This document shows positions 55,859-64,000 of a DNA stretch of 64,000 nt, piece after piece. A program made the position numbers and the translations under genes. Every line of letters starts with the position of its first letter. The first letter of the stretch is position 1. The DNA comes from Plasmodiophora brassicae (taxonomy: Eukaryota > Endomyxa: Phytomyxea > Phytomyxea > Plasmodiophorida), in the NCBI GenBank assembly GCA_036867785.1, contig CP145418.1:1178001-1242000 (forward strand), given 5' to 3'. The notes beneath the pieces were generated by a model, which saw nothing but the letters and a program-made list of their open reading frames with translations, was not told the origin of the DNA and searched no databases.

Positions 55859-57414
55859 GACGAAAGCCAATGAAGAGTCACAAGATTTACCGGACCGGGA
55901 CGCCGGCTTCGATCGTGCTCCGGTGAATATCTCCACGCGGGACGCCTATTGCAGTATTTCTCATGCGACGGGTGTGCTGAGGAGATACCCGAAGGCCAGA
56001 TTCGGAGCCATACACCTAGAGATACTTTGCCTGCAGTGAACGCGGACACACACGCGAACACGCGGAAGTTCGGACGCATCTGCGAACCATCCGCCAGGAG
56101 CGGTGTACCCAGAACGACTCCACCCTGGGAATTGGCATCGTGAACCCATGCTTTGCAGCAGACTGCGCGGAAGGCTGCCCTCCCCGCACGTGAAGGACCA
56201 ATCGCTGGTGGCTGTGACGTTTCATATGTACGCATCCGTCTATACGCAGGACGTTTCCAGACAGGGCGTCGTTATATACGACCCGACCGTCGAGATCTGG
56301 TCAGGAGCGCAGGGTCAGCCTACATTACACGGCAAGGGAGTCGGATGATTTAAAAGCGAGAGCACAGATCAGCAAATGGGGCCGACGTAAGTATTGGCAG
56401 CGGTTTCTATGCACTCAGGGCATCGTTCGTCGAACAGAAAGTATGCGACATCCCAGAACAGCAAGCCTAGCCAGCACGTTTGTCGCCAACTGTTGATCCT
56501 CGTCAACTGCTGTAACAACCAGTACCAAGCAGGGCGCCCGCCAATTGGGGATCCGGCTCTGGCCATGCTAGCAACGAGGAACCAGGAACAGGCAATCTAT
56601 TGTGTTCGACCATGAATGTCCCATCGTTATTATGGCAGTCGGGTGCGCCAGCCTGCTCAGGCCATGCCAGTACGCTGTGGTACGAGCCACGTTCCCGTTT
56701 CAATAGGGTGTTGCCTGGGCGATATCCAATGATACCTATTACTGCTTGCCGCGTCATTCCATACAGGCTTTGAAGCTCAGCTCACGCGAAACAGTCGTCC
56801 GAGCATTATCGCGCTGTACTCTGCTGGCACGTACGCACTTAACCTGCCTGGCGCGGCCTGCACAGAACACCTGGGCGCAGGAACACTTGAACTGAAACAT
56901 GCCATCAGGAGTGCAATCGCGTCCGCAGGTAAACTGTTAGCGACGTGCACGATTCCGTTTACAGCGGCCTTCACCGTTTTCGTTACGATGGCGGACACAG
57001 CTCACGGCGGGCGCTAAAGGTGGTGGTATTGGACGTCGACTGCCATCCCCCTCTCCCCCAAATCGGTCAGGTATTTCGACCTGCATGCCGAGTGCATCGG
57101 GCTAACGTCTACGGGTCTTAATTCGACGTAGTAGTGTGCGCCAGTCTCTCTGGGCGCTGATTCCCAAATGGGGTGCCCTGCGACGCGTTTGGGCGAAACG
57201 TGGGCAAATTCCAGGTGCTTGCATCCCAGACTCTACCGTTGGGAAATCCCGCTTGCAGCGCGAGCGTATTGATAGAAAGTAGAGCTGTCGTCCGAGGTAG
57301 GACATTCCATCACAGTGTAGCATTGCGGTTTATTCGCAAAGTCCAAAGAAGAAAACGAAAACAGAGGAAGCAGCGGAGGAGATGAGATTCGATATCAGCA
57401 AGTGGCGTAGCAAC
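55859..57414. other. Intergenic between GH114-like copies A and B
   Basis: About 1.55 kb. The part next to copy A (about 55920-56040) is duplicated next to copy B (about 59050-59170), so the tandem duplication carried the 5' flank. A short minus-strand piece near 57215-57245 (AACGGTAGAGTCTGGGATGC) resembles a tRNA D arm and recurs near 59733-59760. No gene seen. Confidence 0.5.
57329..57334 (-). promoter_or_regulatory. AATAAA hexamer after GH114-like copy B
   Basis: A perfect AATAAA on the minus strand, about 80 nt past the stop at 57415. The same position relative to the stop is used in copies C and D. Confidence 0.5.
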
Positions 57415-58989
57415 TCAGACGGCCGCGAGCTGAGCCGTGTTGTACAGGGTCTGCTTGGCCCGAGCGTCCCTGCGCCGGATCCAGACCTGAAACGCGAGCA
57501 TGGTGCCGATGATCCCGATGACGGCACCAACAGCAGCAGTCATGATGGTGGTAGACGATCCCGCCAACGCACCGCTGTTGTTCGAACCGCTGGACAGGGT
57601 GGCGGCCTGGTCGCGGCTCGACGTCGCGAAACGGCGGCTCCACGTCGACGACTTGGTTGAAGGACGTCGTACTAGACGAGAAGACATGTTCGGGCGATAC
57701 GCCGGTGTTGGCGCTGGACCTGGACCCTGTCCTGCAACCGGCGTTGGCGAAGGCGTCGGCCGTGGCGTTGGCGAAGGCGTCGGCCGTGGCGTGGGAGCAG
57801 GCGTCGGCCGTGGCGTGGGAGCAGGCGTCGGAGCAGGCGTCGGGCGAGGTGTTGGAGAATCCGTTGGCGTCGGCGTTGGTGAGGGGCGCGGTGCTGGAGA
57901 GTTCGTTGGCGCTGGGGTTGGTGAGGGACGCGGTGTTGGAGAGTTGGCCGGTGCAGGCGATGGGGTCGGAGACGGGGACATTTGGGGAGCAGCGGTCGCT
58001 CCTGCCCGGTACCCGTTGTCGTCGTACGTCTGGCAGCCTTTCCACTCGGCGCCCAGGTCACAGGTCTTGATGATGCCCTCGAAATTGGCGGCGTTCGTCG
58101 CGGCACAAGCACTGTCGGCAGACTTGATGACAGGACACCCACCGTCGCCTTTGGTCGTGTACTCGGCGGCGAACACGGGCTTGCCCGCCTGGATGAACGG
58201 GGCATACTCAGCACAGTCGCCGGAGAATTCCGCGCAGGACTCGACGATGGCAAAGTCGAATACGGAGGCCAGGTCGTGGGCCTTGACCAGGTCGCCGCCG
58301 TTCTTCAGGCCGATGGCCATGCCCAGGTCGTGCACCGTCGTGGAGATCCAGTTCATGTAGTCGAGGGCGTCGGTAAGCGTCAGATCCGGCTTGTTCGGGG
58401 CGAACGTCTTTTCCGTGTACGTGTCCAGGTTGTCGGGCTCGATGCCGTCGCACCCGTACGAGGCCATGCGTTCGAATCGGGCCTTGATCAGCGATCGGGT
58501 CACACTGCTGCGGATGTCCAGGAAGTACTCTCCAGGCCAATCGGGATACGCATTGCCAATGATGCTCTTGGGGAACGAACCGGCGTCGTTCGCCCCCGTA
58601 TCCAACGATCCCACTGTCGAGATCGTGTCAGAATGGACATGTTGAAGGGCAACGGGGGCGGACGACGATACCGTTGACGTAGCAGATGACGTATCGATTG
58701 TGATCCTTCAACGCGCCCATCAGCGTGGCAATGTCACTCGCAGAGTTCAGCTGTTCCGGGTCGATGTCCCAAACGGGGACGTTCGGCGTTGCCACATTCG
58801 GGACCTTGCTAAATGTCAACACCCACTGAGCGGCCACACCGCCTTGTCAGTCCCGATTCGGACGTTGCCGGCATGCAGTGCACGTGCCTGCCAGCCCATG
58901 CCAATCTGTGGTGGCGTCCAGGTCGCATCGATGAGGGCCGCCCCGAACAGAGCGGCTGCCGCGAAAGCCAATGCACCCTTGATGCCCAT
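57415..58989 (-). CDS. Membrane-anchored GH114-like glycosidase, copy B
   Basis: Exons 58989-58888, 58825-58672, 58613-57415, giving 484 residues. Signal peptide and catalytic domain are close to copy A ([26 protein letters not shown]). The stalk is much longer: about 90 residues of imperfect Pro-Thr-Pro/Ser repeats such as [13 protein letters not shown], probably heavily O-glycosylated. The membrane helix ([20 protein letters not shown]) and basic stop-transfer RRRDARAK follow, and the tail ends QLAAV. Intron 1 (58826-58887) again has the GC donor CAG|GCACGT. Stalk length differs between paralogues, consistent with repeat slippage. Confidence 0.8.
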
Positions 58990-59925
58990 GACGAACGCCA
59001 ATGAAGAGTCACACGATTTTACCGGACCGGGACGGGTTCGATCGTGTCCCGGTGAATATCTCCTCGCGGGACGCCTATTGCAGTATTTCTCGTGCGTCGG
59101 GTGTGCTGAGGAGATACCCGACGGCCAGATTCGGAGCCATACACCTAGAGATACTTTGCCTGCAGTGAACGTGGATGCACAAGAGCGGCCACGTACGCAT
59201 CTGCTGGAGGGCGCCATCTGCCTGAACTGATGAATCCACCCTGGGAATGGCATTGTGAAAACCAGCCGCAGCAGACTGGGGGCGGAAGGCAGTCCACCCA
59301 GCACCTGAAGGATCAGTCGTTGGTGCCGTGCTATCGTTAGTCGAACAGAAAAAGTATTGGAAATCGCAAGCGAGCGAGTCTAGCCAGCACGGTTGTCGCC
59401 AACTGTTATTCCTCGTCAACGTCTCGTACCCGCCAGTTGCAGATCCGCCTCTGGCCATGATTTACCGAAACCGAGTTGACAGTAGCTTGGAAGTGGAAGA
59501 GGTCATCTTCTGTCACTACTGTGATCGACCGCTAATGCCCCATCGCTATGAAGACAGTCGGGGTGCGCTAGCCTGCTCGCGATTTCGAAAGGGTGTCGCC
59601 CTGGCGACTTCCATTGGTACCTGATATTGCTTGCCGTCGCATTCGATACAGGCTTGAAGCCCAGCTCCCACGAAACAGTCGTCCGAACGTCATCGCGCCA
59701 TACTCAGGCACAGGCAAACTCGGGGTGTTGTTGCATCTCAGACTCTACCGTTGAGCTATCCTACTTCCAGCGCGAGCGTATCGATGGCCAGTACAGCGGT
59801 CGGCCGACGTAGGCACATTCAATCACAGCGTAGCGTTGCGTTTTATTTGCAATGTCCAAAGAAGAAACGAAACAGAGGAAGCGGGGGAGACGTTGAAGTT
59901 CGTGTTCAGCAGGTGAGGTAGTCGC
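58990..59925. other. Intergenic between GH114-like copies B and C
   Basis: Contains the duplicated 5' flank shared with copy A (about 59050-59170) and the tRNA D-arm-like piece (about 59733-59760, read on the minus strand as ATAGCTCAACGGTAGAG). No gene seen. Confidence 0.5.
59842..59847 (-). promoter_or_regulatory. AATAAA hexamer after GH114-like copy C
   Basis: Perfect AATAAA on the minus strand about 80 nt past the stop at 59926. Confidence 0.5.
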
Positions 59926-61547
59926 TCAGACGGCCGCGAGCTGGCCCGTGTTGTACACGGGCTGCTGGCCCATGTTGTACACGGGCTGCTGGCCTGTGTT
60001 GTACATGGGCTGCTGGCCCGGGTTGTACACGGGCTGCTTGGCTCGAGCGTCCCTGCGCCGGATCCAGACCTGAAAGGCGAGCATGGTGCCGATGATCCCG
60101 ATGACGGCACCGACCACAGCAGTGATAACGGTGGCAGACGATCCCGCGAACGCACTGCTGTTTGAATTGTTGGACAGGGTGGCCACCTGGTCGCGGTTCG
60201 ACGTCGCGAAACGGCGGCTCCACGTCGACGACCTTGTTGAAGCACGTCGTACTAGACGTGAAGACATGTTCGGGCGAGACGCTGGTGCTGGCGCTGGACC
60301 TGGACCCTGACCAGCGGGCGTTGGCGAGGGTGTCGGACGTGGCGTGGGAGCCGGTGTCGGACGAGGTGTTGGAGAGTTCGCTGGCGCCGGCGTTGGCGAG
60401 GGACGAGGTGTTGGAGAATTCGCTGGCGCCGGCGTTGGTGAGGGAAGAGGAGTTGGAGAATTCGCTGGCGCCGGAGTTGGTGAGGGACGCGGTGTTGGAG
60501 AGTTGGCCGGTGCAGGAGGTGTCGGAGAAGGGGACATTGGGGGAGCGGCGGTCGCCCCTGCTCGGTACCCGTTGCTGTCGTACGTCTGACAAGTCTGGTA
60601 TTCCGTGCCCACATCGCAGGTCTTGATGATGCCCTCGAAATTGGCGGCGTTCGTGGCGGCACAGGCGGTGGCGACAGACTTGATGACAGGGCAGCCACCG
60701 TCGCCTTTGGTGGTGTACTCGGCGGCGAACACAGGCTTGCCCGCCTGGATGAACGGGTTGTACTGAGCGCAGTCGCCCGAATATTCGGCGCAGGACTCGA
60801 CGACGGCGAAGTCGAATATGGAGGCCAGTTTGTAGGTTTGGACCAGGTCGCCAGTGTTCTTCAGGCCAACGGCCATGCCCAGGTCGTGCACCGTCGTGGA
60901 GATCCAGTTCATGTAGTCGATCGCGTCGGCAAGCTTCAGATCCGTCCCGCTCGGGGCGAACGTGGGGTACGTGTAGCTGTCCAGGTTGTCGGGCTCGACG
61001 GCGTGGCACCCGTACGACGCCATGCGCTCGAATCGGGTCTTGATCAGCGCCCGTGTCTCATCCCGCCGAATGTCCAGGAAGAACTCTCCAGGCCATCCCG
61101 GATACGCGTTGCCAACGATCGTGGGCTTGACAGCAGTGAACAGGTTCGCATCCGACTTGCCCGTGTCCAGGGAACCCACTGCAGGGCATGTCAGAACGGA
61201 CCGACAGTGCCATTGTTGATGGCAATGTTATATACCGTTGACGTAGCAGATAACGTATCGGTTGTTGGCGTGCAGGGCGTTCATCAGCGCGGTAATGTCA
61301 CTCGTAGAGGACAGTTGTTCAGGGTCGAGATCCCATACGGGGACGTTCGGTGTCGACACATCTGGTACAGTGCTGAAGGTCAGCCTCCACTAAGCAATGT
61401 TTAGGATACCAGTCCAGAAGGGGCATAAAGACATTTGATTACCTCCCAGGCCATGCCGACCTGTGGCCGGGTCCAGGTCGCTTCGACGTTTGTCACCCCA
61501 TACAGCACTGCCACTGCTGCCAATGCCAGCGCGCTCGTAGCACCCAT
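59926..61547 (-). CDS. Membrane-anchored GH114-like glycosidase, copy C
   Basis: Exons 61547-61443, 61389-61236, 61178-59926, giving 503 residues; introns are 53 and 57 bp, both GT-AG. The signal peptide ([18 protein letters not shown]) is diverged from A and B. The catalytic domain has [12 protein letters not shown] in place of [12 protein letters not shown], and [14 protein letters not shown]. The Asp-Gly to His-Ala change sits before the conserved E-P-D-N-L-D, so whether activity is kept is open. A long Pro/Thr/Ser stalk, a membrane helix ([16 protein letters not shown]) and an unusual cytosolic tail with four copies of a PVYNxGQQ-like unit follow, ending QLAAV. Confidence 0.8.
59951..60046 (-). 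repeat. 24-bp coding repeat, four copies, in the tail of GH114-like copy C
   Basis: Copies start at 59951, 59975, 59999 and 60023 (plus-strand TTGTACACGGGCTGCTGGCC). They encode the tyrosine-containing unit PVYNxGQQ on the minus strand. Paralogues A, B and D carry a single tail unit. Confidence 0.92.
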
Positions 61548-61610
61548 AACGTCGACCACCCTGGCGACCAGCAAGATATGAAATGTCCATGAGCAGCGCT
61601 TCGCAGGTTG

Positions 61611-61700
61611 TAGAATATCTGATCTCGACGTGGGGATTGCAGCATATCTGACCTCGACGTAGGGTAATGTAGAATATCTGGCCTCGGCGTAGGGTGATGC
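61611..61700. repeat. About 30-bp minisatellite, three imperfect copies
   Basis: ATATCTGRYCTCGACGTRGGG-type units begin near 61615, 61644 and 61674. Confidence 0.75.
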
Positions 61701-61774
61701 GGAAATCTGAACACATTGAAGATCTCTGCACCTGCTGCTGCATCAGGTATCTATTTACTTTTGAAGGTGGAATC

Positions 61775-61930
61775 AGATCTCCTACGTCAGATTCGGGTCG
61801 ACGAGATCTCCTACGTCAGATTCGGGTCAACGAGATGTCCTACGTTAGATTCGGGTTAACGAGATCTCCTACGGCAGATTCGGGAGGTGCCGTATGCAGA
61901 TTCGGGAGGTGCCCTACGGCAGATTCGGGT
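61775..61930. repeat. Minisatellite, six imperfect copies
   Basis: The core ATTCGGG recurs at about 61791, 61820, 61849, 61878, 61900 and 61923. Early units are 29 bp (GAGATCTCCTACGTCAG before the core); the last two are 22-23 bp. Confidence 0.88.
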
Positions 61931-62325
61931 CATCCGCCGGGGTGGATATCTGGCCCATGCTGAACGTGGATATATACCAGAATACCATGTCGACCAGTAC
62001 ATATTGGTGGACGTCCAGTTGGGCATGTTTCGACTCGGTAGGAACACAAGCGTGTTCGAAGTACGGGCAGTGTCAACACCTGAACGGTGCTCGAGCTCCT
62101 TGTCGAAACCGGTGTTAGCTGCGAAAGCAGTCGAGCAGTACCTTTATCGGGCTGGGCTGTACAGTCACCTCTCCTGGGGCGTGTTTGCACGCTCGATGCA
62201 TTCGTACGTTGATACTGGTCCATGCCCTGGGCCGGACGAGTTCGGCTTCAGGGGTTGTCCCAGGTTACCGAGAGCTGTGCCAGTGCAGGTGCAATGGCAA
62301 ATCGGTACATGATTCAAACCGGGAA

Positions 62326-62331
62326 TTTATT
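62326..62331 (-). promoter_or_regulatory. AATAAA hexamer after GH114-like copy D
   Basis: Perfect AATAAA on the minus strand about 76 nt past the stop at 62407. Confidence 0.5.
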
Positions 62332-62406
62332 GACGTTCACAATAATAAGAGAAGAGGAAGAGCACGAAGACGCAGGAGTGCGCGCGCCGAGCTGAAGGCG
62401 AATTGG

Positions 62407-63283
62407 TCAGACGGCGGCAAGTTGGCCTGTGCCGTGCACAGCCTCTTTGGCACGAGCGTCCCTGCGCCGGGTCCAGACCAGGCCCGCGACCAGGGTGACG
62501 ATGACCCCAATGATCACACCGGCCGCTGCACTGATCACGGTGACAGACGAACCCGCAGACGTGCTGCTGTTCGAAGCGTTCGACTGGATAACCGCTTGCT
62601 GACGGTTCGTCGTCGCGAACCGGCGACTCCACGACGACGTCGTTGGCAACGGGCGGCGCACCGTTGGCAAACGTGTCGCCTGACGAGCGGATGTTGGCGA
62701 AGGCGCCGTTGGCGGTGGTGTTGGGGAGTTCCCTTGCGCAGGAGTTGGCGTCGGACGCGGTGTTGGCCTGTTGCCTGGCGTTGGACTGGGTGTCGGACGT
62801 GGTGTCGGCGAGGAGTTTGTCGGCGCTGGCGTGGGTGTCGGGCGCGGGGTTGGCGAGGATGATGCTGGTGCCGGCAATGCAGTCGGACCGGCCGTTGGTG
62901 CTGGGGTCGGCGATGGACGCGGCGTTGGTGCCGCCGGCGAAGGCGTTGGAAACAGAGGCACCGCAGATCCGGAAGGCGCCCCTTGTACGGTTCGGTACCC
63001 GTTGCGGTCGTACGTCTGACAAGCGTGGTATTCCGGGCCCAGATGGCAGGCCTTGACGATGCCCTCGAAATTGGCGGCGTTCGTGGCGGCACAGGCGGTG
63101 GCGACAGACTTGATGACGGGGCAGCCGCCGTCGCCTTTGTCGGTGTACTCGGAGGCGAACACGGGCTTGCCCGCCTGGATGAACGGGTTGTACAGAGCGC
63201 AGTCGCCCGAGTACTCGGCGCAGGACTCGACGATGGCAAAGTCGAACAGGGAGGCCAGGTTGTACGGCTGGACCAGGTCGCCG

Positions 63284-63351
<68 letters not shown>

Positions 63352-64000
63352 TTCTTCAGGCCAACGGCCATGCCCAGGGCGTGCACCGTCGTGGAGATCC
63401 AGTTCAGGTAGGCAATGGCGTCGCTCTCGGTCAGGGGGAATCCTGTCGTTTCCCCGTACGTGTCCAGGTTGTCGGGTTCGATGGCATGGCACCCGATCGA
63501 GGCCATACGCTCGAACCGGGCCTTCATCAGCGATCGGGTCTCCGCGCGACGAGTGTCCAGGAATTTCTCGTTGGGCCACCCCGGATACTGGTTGCCGATG
63601 ATCGTGGGCGTGACCGCAGTGAACAGGTTCGCATCCGAACGATTCGTCTCCAAGGAGCCGACTGCCGCGACCAGTCAGAGTACAGACAGGAACGATCTGT
63701 GCTGACGCCATGCTACCGTTGACATAGCAGATGATGTACCGGTTGTTGGCGTGCAGGGCGTCCATCAGCGTGGTAACGTCACTTCCAGTGAGTAGGTCCG
63801 GGTCGAGATCCCAGACGGGAACGTTGGGCGCTGTCACATTCGGCACGGTCGTGAAGGACAGCTCCCACTGAGGTCACGCCCGGATATCAGTGCGAATCGT
63901 CCCGGAGCCGCGTTGCACACACATACCTGCCAGCCCATGCCGATCTGCGGTCGGGTCCAGGTCGCGTCGACGCCTGACATGGCGTACAGGACGGACGCTG
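62407..64000 (-). CDS. Membrane-anchored GH114-like glycosidase, copy D (5' partial, poly-A run inside)
   Basis: Exons 64000-63927 (5' end beyond the window), 63867-63717, 63661-62407. Introns of 59 and 55 bp are GT-AG, and intron 1 has a standard GTATGT donor. Seen: [60 protein letters not shown], a Pro/Thr/Ser stalk, membrane helix ([19 protein letters not shown]), RRRDARAK and tail ending QLAAV. The coding strand carries a run of 65 A (63286-63350) between the codons for GLKN and GDLV, where paralogues have a single codon. A run of 65 shifts the frame; removing it restores the family reading frame. It is either an assembly artefact or a real insertion disabling the gene. Confidence 0.75.
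63286..63350. repeat. T65 homopolymer inside a coding exon
   Basis: 65 consecutive T on the plus strand (A on the coding strand). No other homopolymer in the window exceeds 17 bases. Confidence 0.99.

Larger units (their letters stand above)
61548..62406. other. Intergenic between GH114-like copies C and D, with minisatellites
   Basis: Besides the two minisatellites listed separately, a short plus-strand frame near 61960-62118 has no recognisable domain. No gene seen. Confidence 0.5.

Noticed and set aside
57500-58360. Plus-strand Gly/Val-rich 286-codon frame
   Set aside because: Antisense image of the Pro/Thr stalk of GH114-like copy B.

Overview
The window looks like nuclear DNA from a GC-rich, probably unicellular eukaryote with very short introns. 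I placed 46 spliceosomal introns by matching reading-frame phase and family conservation. They run from 49 to 77 bp, and almost all are GT-AG. Gene content is eukaryotic throughout: MCM7, the NEDD8 E1 UBA3, BRX1, Kae1, a MINDY deubiquitinase, JMJD7, mitochondrial RBFA, an SLC12 transporter and tRNA-Leu with a long variable arm. Genes lie on both strands and are often separated by 30-300 bp. I cannot name the lineage.

Layout. 1-21.7 kb is the 3' part of one giant gene. It holds about 14.8 nearly identical 1125-bp (375-residue) units, one diverged unit, an NHL propeller region and seven IPT/TIG modules. 22.0-24.4 kb has a C5orf34-like gene and BRX1, tail to tail. 24.4-26.6 kb is gene-poor with a tRNA-Leu(CAG). 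26.6-34.1 kb is a compact plus-strand run: an ENPP-type phosphodiesterase, UBA3 (12 exons), MINDY and MCM7. 34.1-42.5 kb is accessory DNA with an LTR-element relic, palindromes, broken duplicate copies, a two-helix membrane protein, an ankyrin membrane protein, RBFA and a small secreted precursor. 42.5-45.1 kb has JMJD7 and a FYVE-like zinc-finger gene. 45.1-47.8 kb is gene-poor, with two unusual inverted repeats and a second, identical tRNA-Leu. 47.8-54.4 kb has Kae1, an SLC12 transporter and a CAMK-type kinase. 54.6-64 kb is a tandem array of four membrane-anchored GH114-like genes, the last cut by the window edge.

How the genes may work together. UBA3, MINDY and MCM7 lie in tandem within 6 kb and link neddylation, K48-chain editing and the replicative helicase; whether this is more than chance is inference. 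The giant NHL/IPT protein and the GH114 family look like cell-surface functions evolving by recent repeat expansion and tandem duplication. The 34-47 kb region is notable for repeated fold-back (inverted) structures and shortened gene copies.
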